Of a stretch of DNA of 64,000 nt, positions 1 to 11,500 are shown piece after piece (the first letter of the stretch is position 1; each line of letters begins with the position of its first letter). The stretch lies in contig VZRR01013707.1 of the NCBI GenBank assembly GCA_013398015.1, forward strand, positions 310,390-374,389, given 5' to 3'. This DNA is from Oreocharis arfaki. Its lineage: Eukaryota; Chordata; Aves; Passeriformes; Paramythiidae. The notes below the pieces were generated by a model. The model did not search any database, was not told the DNA's origin, and saw nothing but the letters and a program-made list of their open reading frames with translations. A program made the position numbers and the translations under genes.

Positions 1-3000
1 CCACTGTCTACTGAGGAAATTTTGGGCAGCTCCAAGGATCATTTCCTTCCTTGTTACTCTGTGAGGAGATTATTGTCCTTATTGACAAGATTACTGTCCT
101 TATCGACATCATTCGCCTTCACTTTCAGCTCAGAGTGCATTTCCAACCTCACAATCAATTTCTCTCTCATATTTCTGACCACAGCAGCAGGCATTATTGC
201 TTGATGGGAACATTGTAATCAAACTGTACCGATGTCCTCCAAACCTTGAACCTGTGCCCACGCTGTGAGTCTGGTGCCTCCACTAATTAACTATTCTAAA
301 TTTAGCTGTCAACTTTAATTAGGAAATCCATTGTCTCTAAATATGTGACCTGATAAAAGGAGACAGGAGAAACATCTAAGATCAAGACAGCGTGAAGCAT
401 CAGCTATGGGGTTTTCATGAACTTCAGCCTCATATCAGTGAAAATTAAGGACGCCCAGTCCCAGGTGGGATGGGGTGCAGCAGTGTCTTCCCACATTTAC
501 AGTTCTTAAATCCTGACTTCTGTCAAGTCCCTTTCTATTATCTCACCCTGTGAACCTGCAGGAGGGGAAATGGAGAGGAAGAACGTGTACAGGCATCTCT
601 GCATTTTCTGCTAACCACCCAGAGAAGCGGACTGCCCAAGGAGTGTGCTCACACTGGGATCTAAGAGAAGCACTACACTCGTTAAATCTAAACTGATTCA
701 GGCACCATAGCATGGGCAGCGTGTACTCCACAGCAGGATGCAAGCAATGCCTAAGATTCCAAGTCCCTGGGCTCTCTCCCGCCCCAGCTGCGCCACCTTC
801 AGTTCTTGAACAAGCCGATAGAAGGGTAGCTCAGGCTGAGCTGTTATCAGATGCTTCTCTCTCTGTTTTGCTCTAGCAACAATGTACCTTTACTACAATC
901 ATTCAAAAAGGTAACATTACACATGATTCTTGAAAACAGAATTTCAGATATAACTATATTTATATTATATATCTTTTCAATAGAAAGATAATTTAAAATG
1001 TAATGCAGTGAAATTTTGTCTGTGGTTACTGCTGGGGAGATACACTGAAATGGTAATGCCACAACACAACAGGTACACCCAAAATTGTAAGAGATATGAG
1101 GTAATTCTGCAGTGTCTCAATTTTAAAAAATGATTGATTGTGAAGATCTGACCCACATGGAGACATTTCTCAACTGATTAACTGGTCGTTTATCTAAATG
1201 TGGGCTTTCTAGGTAGAATCATTAGATGTTTTCTACATAGTAGTATGAAAAAATTCCTGCCAAATTCTGTTTCTGTACTGTGTGAAATAAATTTTCCATG
1301 GAGCTCTGCCATAATTAGGCTTATACTACTAGTTGGCATATAATCTTAAATAAATTTACGTGGCAGTCAAAACAGTGGAAGTTAGTGAGGAGCTTAGCTC
1401 TATAAATTGTGAAAAGGTAATTGAAAGAAAATAAAATTAATTGTAACTTAAGCACAAAACAGTATCCATGTAGGGAAATTAATTGGTTTTGATGTGTCAA
1501 TAGGCATCACAGTAAAATGTTATCTTTTCTCTTGCAGAGGAAGCTCTAAGTGAAAGCTCACTGTGAATGATCTTTAACGCACATATGACAGATGCAGATG
1601 TAACCAACTCACAGCCTAAGCACCCACTATGCTCACAAACAAGCTTTGTTGAGGTAACCTCTCTCTGAACTCCATCCCCGCCTTTTTCTCTCACTGCTGC
1701 TCCTTTCATTCACTTCTGTTGCATCCCAGTTATCGAGGATTTCAGCAGCAGAAGCCAGTAATGCCTGAACACACTTTTCTCTCTCATAAGCTCCTCTTAT
1801 CCTGCTCTTATTATAGAGTAGCTTACAAATGTCTGAGACAAAGGAGAACAGTAGAAAGTAATCCATGTATTTACTGGTTCAGTGTGCGAGGCCAGCTGTC
1901 TCGTATGATCTTCTTCAAATTAATTTGCATTTGCCATGTGGTAAGAATTTTCAGGTTGCCAGTAGTTTTCATCAGCTACTTCACACTAATTGCCCATAAA
2001 TATGTCCTTACCTGGGGGGACTGCAAGGTCCCTTGAGCTGACCCCTACACTCATATCTACTTCTATATGTAACAGAGAGGTTTTAGTACATTTTGCTAAC
2101 CGCCACAGCTTAGATTCAACCTGTGTTGGATTCTAATAAATGCAATGGGTTTTTTCATGGATAGTCATTCACCTTCATCAATACATTCACATATTGTATT
2201 TCCACAGAAATCATGCTTGCCAGTATATTTACAAAGGCTCTTCTCTATTTTCCATCTCTTTATGATGCCTGTAGCCATTATACCTTCTTTCTTAAGAGAA
2301 AAAAATTCAAAGTGTAGCTGTTTTTTTCACACTTTTGTGAGGAATTTCCTTCCTTGCTTACCACCAAAGTCATTTCACTCAAGTACACCAGAAATACAGT
2401 AGTCATTCCTTGAGTTCCGAGGTGAAAAGAACGATTAAACTGGAATTGTATGCTCACCTTGTTGCTGAGAGTGATTCTTCTTGTATGGGACAATGGCTAT
2501 TAGGAAAACAGTTCCTAATGTGCAGTCACTGGGACTTGACGTTTGACTTGGTGGCAATAAGAGTGAAAGGAAAAAATTACAAGACAGAAACTGATGCAAC
2601 ACATTTGCAACTTCCCCCTCATCTAGAATTCACACAAGTGTTCCTGTAATTTATCTTCATTACTCTAACTTACTTACAACGTGCTTCATATATATTGACT
2701 TTTAGTCCAGATGACACTTTTTTACAATCTGTTTATCAAGCTTGCATTGAGGTTTAACAGCTGAGGACTCAAAAATCTAAAATATGTATTGTGTACAAGG
2801 ACAAGAGAAAGGAAACTACTGAAACTGCCTATGCACATGCCTGCATATAGGTACTACTTACTGCAGAAAGAACTGCAACACAGGAGAAAAACAAGAAAAC
2901 TAATATGCTATTTGTGGTGGATTTTTTGTTTTCACTCAAGGATAAGAACTGAATTCTATTGTTTCATTGAAGGGCACTTTAACAGCCAAAATGATGTTTA

Positions 3001-3180
3001 ACTTCTAGAATGAGACTTGAATGTGATACGTGTTTTATTTTTAGTCTCTGCAGACCAAACATCAATCACTCTACCTGTGTTTGAGAGAAGATGAAAGAGA
3101 AAACAATAGAGCAGAAGGATACTGAGGCTAAAACCTCTCAGATGTTTCTGAATATACAAGTCTGTAAATATTGATGATTC
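1..3180. other. Unique AT-rich noncoding DNA
   Basis: I see no gene or recognisable repeat. ATG-started open frames here are short (105 codons at most, at 1719-2036), overlap on both strands and resemble no family I know. Typical vertebrate intergenic or intronic sequence. Confidence 0.6.
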
Positions 3181-3184
3181 TTGG

Positions 3185-3335
3185 CAATAAAAAACATTCC
3201 TATCAATTTAGCTCCTGGGAGCAGGGAAATTAAGCCAGATTTCAAAAGCCTTTCAGCATTAATTGAATAATGAGATCAATTAGAAATTACACTAAATTAT
3301 TAAGTGAGTCTCTTACATACCACATTATCTCATAT
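3185..3335. promoter_or_regulatory. Candidate conserved noncoding element (homeodomain-type AT block)
   Basis: A compact block rich in ATTA/TAAT cores, including GCATTAATTGAATAATGAG and ATCAATTAGAAATTACAC near 3256-3291. It is denser in such cores than its flanks. Tightly spaced homeodomain cores are common in vertebrate developmental enhancers. Conservation is inferred, not seen, and AT-rich DNA produces such cores by chance. Confidence 0.2.
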
Positions 3336-5400
3336 GTTCCTCCTTGTAGGCAACAAAGTTTGCCAGGGTAATCAAGCCCACAGTACTAGCAGAGACAGAA
3401 GTGACAATTCTTAACATGTGAGAAAGCACAGAAATCGGATTTTGAGGGTAGGAAATTTATGGAACTCGAATGAGTTTCCTCCATTAAAAGTTCATTATTT
3501 GCCTTACAAGTCCTAGAGCCACTAGAAGAATAGAGAGAAAGCTTTGCTGTGCTCTCTGCATGACTGGCTATATTAGTCCAAATAAAGCAGCTTTACTCAT
3601 TCAAAGTTTGTGTTAGCAAGACTGGTGCTTTTGTCTGGATATGTTTTATGGATACAGATTTAGAATTTGGATTTATGTGCTGCCCTGAGACACGTATGTC
3701 TTTCAAAGGATGTTGGTTCCCCCCTCAGTTACATGAGTACACTTCACTGAGAACAGTGGGAGGTGCAGAACTGCCAGCACTATGGGACTCTCACTTTGGC
3801 TGGAGGCTTTCAGGTCTCTCCCAAGGAAAATGGTCCAATCTGTGTTGTCTGCCTGTCTTTTATTTCTTCCTGTGAAGGACAATCAAGCAGAATTTTTTCA
3901 TACAGAAGTACCCCTTGGCTCACTGCCTGGCATGGACCAAGCTTCCCCTGCGGTCTTCCCTTTTCCTCAGGCAATGAGTTCTTCTGCTCTGTGTTTGGGA
4001 TTGCAGCTTTTATACTTTGTTTTTCCTGGCCATGGGGAAAGGAGAAAATGAGAAGAGAATATTCTGTGTGCTTGGACTCAGGAATCCAGTTGGTAGCATG
4101 CTGAGGGAGGGAAAAACAGCTGAAGTCTATGTATAAAGAAGGAAAAACAGCTAAGGCAGGTAGAAATAGCACTAGCAAAATCTTTGTGGGGATTTTGGAT
4201 CATGACATCATAATTCATGCTGAAATGTAGGAGATTTTAAATAGTGAGGGGCATTTCAAGGAGTACAGGACAATGAACACAGCGGGGCAAGAGGCCCTGG
4301 AGGGAAGCTGGGGTTAAATTACAACAGAGATTTTAGGCATATACAGAAGTTTTAGCCTGTTCAGCAGAAGCTCTACTTTGTCTAGGAAGGAATTTGGCCC
4401 CAGCCGTAGCTAGTAGCCAACACAAATTCTCCTGTGCAAACAGTGTTCTCTGCAGTTTGTTCTCTAGGTTGCACCAGGTAACTGTGAAATCAGAGCCAAT
4501 TTCCAACCTAGGAAAGGATCACATTTGTCCAAATCACAAATTATATGTTTTAGTCCAAAGATCTTGCTAGATGGACAATCATGACAAAGTGCTGAGAACA
4601 GAGTTAGCCTCCAAGAACAGAATTAATCAAATGTCTCAGTAAATAAATTTTCTGGACTGCTACTCTTGTAGATAATATAGCAAGAGCTCTTTGCATTCAC
4701 ATTAAAAGCACACTAATTCTTTAAACTAGTCAAATTTAATTGCATAGTGTATTTTATCATGCAAGTAACTGTGTTTTCTTAATATGTACTGGGGGGGGGA
4801 GAAAATTACTTCGGAACTTTCAATAAGGCATAACAGATGAGAATCAATGACATCTTGGAAATTATTTCAGTGCATGCAGATAAGACTGGGAACTTAATGT
4901 GTTCCGTAACCCGTAACCAAAACAAGCCATTAGAAGTGCAAGCCTTGTTACATGCCTCAGGAATCTGTAAGAAATGTATTGACAGAAAAATATTATCATT
5001 GAAGTTCTTGTTATTGATTTCCATGTTTCATTAAATGCATTAAAATTCTACTGCCAGTGAGCGCTTTCACTACTGCTGTAATGGGCACTCCATAAACTGT
5101 GATAGAGAACCACAGGTTTGGAGTAACTCCACACCTGCACTTGTGTAACACGTTGAACCTGGCCCTGCACTTCATTTGCACGGAATGAAAACTGGTAGCA
5201 GTGGAATAGCACAAAGCTCGTAGTGGCCACATACTCAATACAAACATTCAGTCTACAGATGTCACAGCCTGCAGCTCTGCTTTTTAATTTTTATCTCCAG
5301 CATGTGCTGGACAGAAAGAATTTTTTATTTATGTCTTCATTGAAGAGGAAAAATACTGGAATTATGACCTCTTTTGATTCAATTCACTAACAGTATTGAT
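3336..5400. other. Unique noncoding DNA
   Basis: No gene or repeat recognised. A G9 run occurs at 4791-4799. The ORFs between 3648 and 4178 lie in several frames on both strands of the same 500 bases and look like chance openings in slightly GC-richer DNA. Confidence 0.55.
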
Positions 5401-5432
5401 TTTCTAATGGAATCTGAAGTGAGCCTGTTGAT

Positions 5433-5440
5433 TGACGTCA
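5433..5440. promoter_or_regulatory. Full palindromic CRE (TGACGTCA)
   Basis: An exact 8-bp cAMP response element inside a 10-bp palindrome TTGACGTCAA. CREB/ATF family dimers bind this sequence. CpG-containing sites decay quickly in CpG-poor DNA, so a perfect copy is mildly notable. A consensus-like splice donor (GAG|GTAAGA) lies about 90 bases downstream near 5529-5537. There is no clear TATA box, so promoter activity is only a possibility. Confidence 0.4.
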
Positions 5441-5539
5441 AGGGGGAACAAAAGCTGTCACAGTGCTGAAGAAGGAAGCAGAGAAAATTGTAACCTTATT
5501 CTGAAAGAGGTATTGATATATTGCAGCAGAGGTAAGAGC

Positions 5540-8500
5540 TCTGGGGTACATTCAGATTTCTAAAGAAATTGCCATACTTTTAAAAATTTTTTTAATTTAT
5601 GGATCATCCTTCCTTTCTTGGTGCTGGTTATCTTGAAGAGGCAGCAGAGCTCCAATTGTATAGAAGGTGCTTTTCAGGATGAATTTCCCTACATTTTCTT
5701 AGCTGGAAATGTAAGTATTTACATTTTTTAGACAATATATAAATTACTTTATGTGATAATGATCATAATAAGTAAAATTTGCTAATTTTTGTACATGACT
5801 AGAAAGAGGGGACATTGTAAAAATATAATCTTACAGTCAAGTTTTCTGTTCTTTTAATTAATTGTAGATATTAAAACTGGGTTGAATAGAACTCTTACCT
5901 AATTTTTCATAGCAATTCACAAAAAAAGGAAGTTTTGTTATTCCTTCTGTTTCCATTTCCTGAAAAAAATTTCTGAATTCAAAAACATCACTTTTACCAA
6001 ACCAGTTTCATTAAAAATAAAAAGAAAGAAATGAAAGAACTTATCTGCCAAAGAAAGAGATTTTTAAAATCAAAAGAAATTTGTTTGTACTCCAAACTTT
6101 AAAGAACCTGCTAAAAAGCAATAAGTTGAGAACCACCACTCAAATATCCATCAGAAAATAATTTTATGAGAATCCAACTGGTCTAATGAGTTTTTTTCAG
6201 TGAAAATTGTTTCAGTGGCAATATTGTGTTATCACTGCTCAGTGCAGCATCACTGAGGGAGCTGCACGCCTGGGACTGTGCACAGAAAGAGAAATTATAC
6301 ACATTAAGGACCTGCACACTGAGCAGGCAGACACAGTATGTGTTGACTTCAGCTTCTCAATAAAACTTTCAGGACTTTCATTTTAGGCGAAAGCAAACCA
6401 TTTGAATCAAAATACACATTGCACATAGCATTGTTTGCTATGGCCTGTTCCCTACCTGAAGGTCTCTTCTCTGCTCACAGAAGCTTTCAGGACTCATCCT
6501 CTCAGTTCAGAACTGGAGAAGTGGTCTGGAAAGGCTCTGAGGAGCTGTATGTGCTGCTGTTTATTTGTGTAGTGCATATATGACTGGAATCACAGGCATC
6601 CATCAGGAACAAGTTCAAATGCTTTGATTTAAAGAATTTGTGCTGAATTAAATTGCTGTATTTAATTGACACAATTAGATTATTGTATGACAAAAAGGAG
6701 ACAAAGGGAAAGTGTTAAGAGTAAGACTTATCTTTCTCAACTTTCATGATTTATAAGTCAGTCTAAGCTATTTGTGCAACATTTACATCTTAGTCTATTT
6801 ATTTATGCTCCCTCTACAGTCAGTAAAGAGATGGAGACATCAACACAGAATATTCATCCTCTCTCTTTTCCTCTCAAGTGACTCAAGGTGGGATGACCCA
6901 CATGGATGTGCGCTGCATGAAGGTATGCTGCAGAAGCAGGGCTAGATTCCTAAGGAAAACGCAGCAGAAGTCTCATACTACGCAAATCAAACTTTTTCCC
7001 AGGCTTATTGTTTACTAACAGAACTGTGGTTTTGTCTATGTTCTCTCTTCTATGTAACCAAAACGCCCTCAAGTAGCAATGTCTACCTCAGTCTCTTTGC
7101 ACAACTGAGGAACATAATTGGGTCATCAAAATCTCTGATTCTGGCAACTCACCCATTAGTTTTTTGCAATGTCTTGGAAGCAGCATGGCGATTCTTAAAG
7201 GGCTCAGAGAAAAAGCAAGCTTCTATGCACTTGATTGCCTCAGGGAATTGTTCAAACTGTTTTATTTAGTGGCAAAACTAGTCTGAGGCATTTTCACTTC
7301 CACCTAGTCTGGCTAACTATTCCTATTCTTGTGCAGATTCTTCTTCCTCCTTTAGATGATGATGCTGTTGTTTGTGCTGCATCAGAGAAAAAATAGAGGT
7401 TTTCGCTGTATTTCAGTGAACATGGATACAGTCCTACATTTAGGTGCTTGCACTGACATAATAGAGTGGCTTGGGAGAAGTGTTCAGAAATCAAGGAACT
7501 AAAGGAGGAAATGCTTCCGTTGGCTTTGCTGCTGGTGAAAGACTAATGTTATCAGATCTCCTGAGATGCAGTTACAATCCTTATGAGCTGTTACGCTGCA
7601 CAGTAGGGCTTTCTAGGTGGGAAGGGATCTTTTATATAAGGTGCCATCAGTCAGCTCTGATTATACTGACTCAGTGGTTCCTAGAGATGCTCTGCCTAGT
7701 TGTAGGGTGCCTAGAGACACAGAGTACACACAGTCACCTTAGTGAAAGAGACGAAGTCACCTTCTCCCGCTAAAAATTATCTCATTTTTCAAAAGATAGT
7801 TTTAACACGGAGATTTGTGGTGAGCAAGTATCTTTTATCCAAATATATCTCATTTCATGCCATATCAGCTATCATCCATCTTTATGCAACCAGCTGACAT
7901 AAACACCATGATGTGTTATGGTTAATTTGACACAAATACGATCAGAGGCTCACACTTGATCTGAATCCAGTCTGTCCTGCCAGAAGACCTGAGAGCACTA
8001 ATAAACCCAGGACTTCAGAACTGCTGTTTGACCCCAGAGTGCTTTCAGAGAAATGAAAAATGAACTCCCAAGTGACTCTACAAAGAGTAAAATTACCAAG
8101 CCTGTCCTGACCCCCTCCACAAGGCCAGCTGCAGCCAAACTCACTTTGATAGAAACCTCTGTATTAGCTAGCAGTAGATTCATTAATTTTTCTGAATGAT
8201 TGGCTGGATAACAGCCATAGCAGAAACAAAAATGAGCCTGACTTTTATATAGTGAAGAATCTCTGCAGGGTTCCAAGTTGTTGGTTTTTAACAGCCATAA
8301 ACCTCTATTATTTAACCCTTAAAATTTCTGGCAATGCTCCTCCTCCTGCAGCAAACCCTTAAACTACTTCTCCCCAGCAAGCTGCAGGGACCATTTTGGA
8401 AGCTGAGGTATTTCTTAAAGAGGAGAAATATAGGTAAGGAGAGAACTTCCATCATAACACCCGTCTGTGCTTTTTTAGTGCCTGGTATCCAAAATTCCCA

Positions 8501-10854
8501 TTAGGCTGGCAGTGTACAATATATTCTGGCTGCTCTCCCTTTTGTCCTCGACATGCCTCTTATATGTTGTGGGCCAGAGGGACTGATGAAGAGATAGCAA
8601 CATCAGTTTTATGCCAGCTGCAGATTTCTCCATTCTAGGGCAATCCTCTGCCGCACATTAAAGGCTGCTTCAAGGTCCCTTTATGTTCCTCAGGTGGGTG
8701 GACTTCAGCACAGGCTTGAATCTGACCCTCAGAGACCACTGCATTATTTGAGTTCTGTGATTTGTGTCGGCTTTAACAGATGTTGTTTGGCTAAAATCCT
8801 GCCTGCAGTTTGAAAGTTCAGTTTGAATTTTGCCTTCATCTCCCTGTTTGATCATGACTGTGTCCAAAGTCTAATTCAACAAATCTTATTTGTCCTCTTT
8901 CTCTGACACTTGTTTAACTCCAGTGGTTTAACTCTGAAGCTTAGACCACAGTGTTCTAGCTAAGGAGGGAAAGAAGATGATTAAATGCCTGTGGTAGGTT
9001 GAATACAAGGCGATTATACAACAAATTAGCTCTGAAACATTTTATGTGTTGTTGCTGCAACTGGTAAAGTTGACTAACATTAGCAGGCAGCAGTTGGGGG
9101 ATCTGTTCTTTTAATTGTAAATAGTCTGACACTTTATTAAAAATCACTCCATAAATCTCTTTATTTGCAGTAATTAATGGTTTTCTCCTATCTCACTTAT
9201 CTGATATGCTGTCTGCAATACACACAAGGAAAATATAAAAGTCTTTTATCTGTCAGCAAAAGGAATGTGTATCCTTGCAGCACAGTGCAATCAAAAGAGT
9301 AAATAAAATTTTCATGGGGTAGAGGAAATTCTAGTGTTTTCATACGTTTTCAATTATGTTATAATTTTTTGTTTTAACAATGACTGTAGTATATTGCATC
9401 AGAAATGTATCTGCTGCTTCCTAAAGCAGCTGGACACATGTAATAGATTATTAACTTTCCAGCTGAAGGAGATAATCCTGAAAAATCCTTTTTGCAGAGT
9501 ATTTTTTCTAGTGTAAGACACTAAACTACTTACTAGAGCGAGGCATTTCTGGAAGAAGTTCTAAGAGATAGACTGGTAAAAACAGAGATGTAGAGACTCT
9601 GAGGACCTTGAATCTACTAGAAAAAAAACCAAACCACAATGTAAGAACAGTCCTTGATCTTGATCTTGACATTAAGGGCTTGCATTTGGGAACAGCTATC
9701 ACTGTAATGCTTGCAATAAATGTGAAAGGGCCCAAAAAAAGCGGTTGAAAATACAAAAGAGGAAAACAGATTTCCCTAAAAACAAATACAGAATATGTTG
9801 TGTTTTCACAGCCAAAATTTCAATATCCCTTCCTTCATAGTGCCTGCAGCCTTTCTAGGTACCATTAATTCCTGAGGTCATTTCATCCTATAAGAATTTT
9901 GAAGTTTAGGTCATTTGGATAGTGAAGTATTCAAAATTTTCCACAAATCATGTACTTTATCTGCGCATTTTTGTGGACACAGAGAGCTCCAGCTACAACG
10001 AGGCTGATTGGGTACCTATCATTACCAGGAAAAAAATGTTTTGTTTTTAAATGGAAAAAAAAGCTTCATAAAATTGAGAGTATAATTCAAGCTTCACTAA
10101 GAATGAGATCTTGAAAAGAGATACCAGAAGACCACAGAATTAAAAGCCCCTGTCTCTGGCACAACCAGGCCAGCTCACTTAATTTTCTATGCCTTTCTTC
10201 ATTTTTAAGTGAGTTTCTGTAAGAATGGTTAAAATTATTAAAATCAATTAAATATAGAGGCAGAAGAGGGATTGTTAGCCCCATCAGTTGTATTATTAGT
10301 ATTTCACATGTTGTTCTCAAAGAACTAATGGCCAGCTATTAGCTCTAGTTTTGATAAAGTGTCCATACGGTGAATTTTTCTTATTTGGAACATACCCTGT
10401 TACAGTGTCCTAGAAGACGCTGTCATGTGCTCCCACTGAACAACCCTGAATGTCTGAAATACAAATAAAGATTTGTACTTCATCACTTCTACAGTCTGAC
10501 AGAAGAGGCTTTGTTTATTTAAACATAAAGGCTGAAGAAAGAAATCCAACTCCAAAGAGCAAAAGAATGAAAGATCTTGTAAGCTACTCTAGCCATAAGT
10601 AATGAAGGACTGTAAGAAAACACAGCATTATCAAAGATAAATTCTTAGGGAATAAAATAATTTTAAAAAGTAAAGTTTGAGGAGTTTTAGTTTCAGAAAA
10701 TTGAGGAGGGTAAGCCAATATGTCAGGAGAGAGAGAAAAGGAATACATTACAGCTGTTCGTTTGCCAGTGCTACAGAGCAACTGAAAAAGGAATGCATCA
10801 CAAAGTCTGAAATTGATTTTGGTCATTGTTATGAGTTTGTGGGGTTTTTTCCTA
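5540..10854. other. Unique AT-rich noncoding DNA
   Basis: No gene, RNA or interspersed repeat recognised over about 5.3 kb. The longest ATG ORF is about 100 codons (7471-7773), with no recognisable domain. Small local repeats such as three CTTGAT-type hexamers near 9655-9670 are trivial. Confidence 0.55.
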
Positions 10855-11177
10855 TTCTGTTTTGTTGGATTTTGTGGTGTTCTTGGTGGGGGGGGAAGGG
10901 TCTTTACGGGTCAAACTTCTAGGACTATATAACCAGTCTTAACTTTTTGCCTTTGGTCAAGAAAATCGGGTTTTCTTCTTACGTATAAACTTTTCTGCTC
11001 TTTGACTGAGCAGAAGAATATATAAAACATAATGTATAATATATAATAGATAGTATAATGTATAAATTATGAAGTAAAAAATACTATATAATATATTGTA
11101 TTGTATTATATTATTATTATATAGTTATAATATATTATGCTATGCTATAATATTATGTATCATATTATGTAATGCCG
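10855..11177 (+). repeat. Direct duplicate, copy 1 (left of single N)
   Basis: About 322 bp that recur immediately after the N at 11178. Alignment by eye shows three substitutions and a one-base difference in a G run (8 against 7). It includes an AT-rich tract of TATAAT-type repeats from about 11010. Two near-identical copies abutting a one-base gap suggest overlapping contig ends that were joined but not merged, rather than a real tandem duplication. Confidence 0.85.
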
Positions 11178-11178
11178 N
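11178..11178. other. Assembly gap (single N)
   Basis: One ambiguous base between two near-identical 322-bp copies. Some scaffolders write a single N where the estimated gap length is zero or negative, and the flanking duplication fits that. Confidence 0.85.
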
Positions 11179-11500
11179 TTCTGTTTTGTTGGATTTTGTG
11201 GTGTTCTTGGTGGGGGGGAAGGGTCTTTACGGGTCAAACTTCTAGGACTATATAATCAGTCTTAACTTTTTGCCTTTGGTCAAGAAAATCGGGTTTTCTT
11301 CTTACGTATAAACTTTTCTGCTCTTTGACTGAGCAGAAGAATATATAAAACATAATGTATAATATATAATAGATAGTATAATGTATAAATTATGAAGTAA
11401 AAAATACTATATAATATATTGTATTGTATTATATTATTATTATATAGTTATAATATATTATGCTATGCTATAATATTATGTATCGTGTTATGTAATGCCA
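11179..11500 (+). repeat. Direct duplicate, copy 2 (right of single N)
   Basis: Second copy of 10855-11177. The differences are C to T in the ...ATAACCAG/ATAATCAG segment, two A to G changes near the right end, and one G fewer. This is the level expected between two alleles of one bird. It continues into unique sequence beginning with a T run and TTG repeats at 11501. Confidence 0.85.

Noticed and set aside
10985..11170. AT-rich TATAAT tract as an origin or matrix attachment site
   Set aside because: Such tracts are common in vertebrate DNA and nothing specific supports either role; it is also part of the false duplication.
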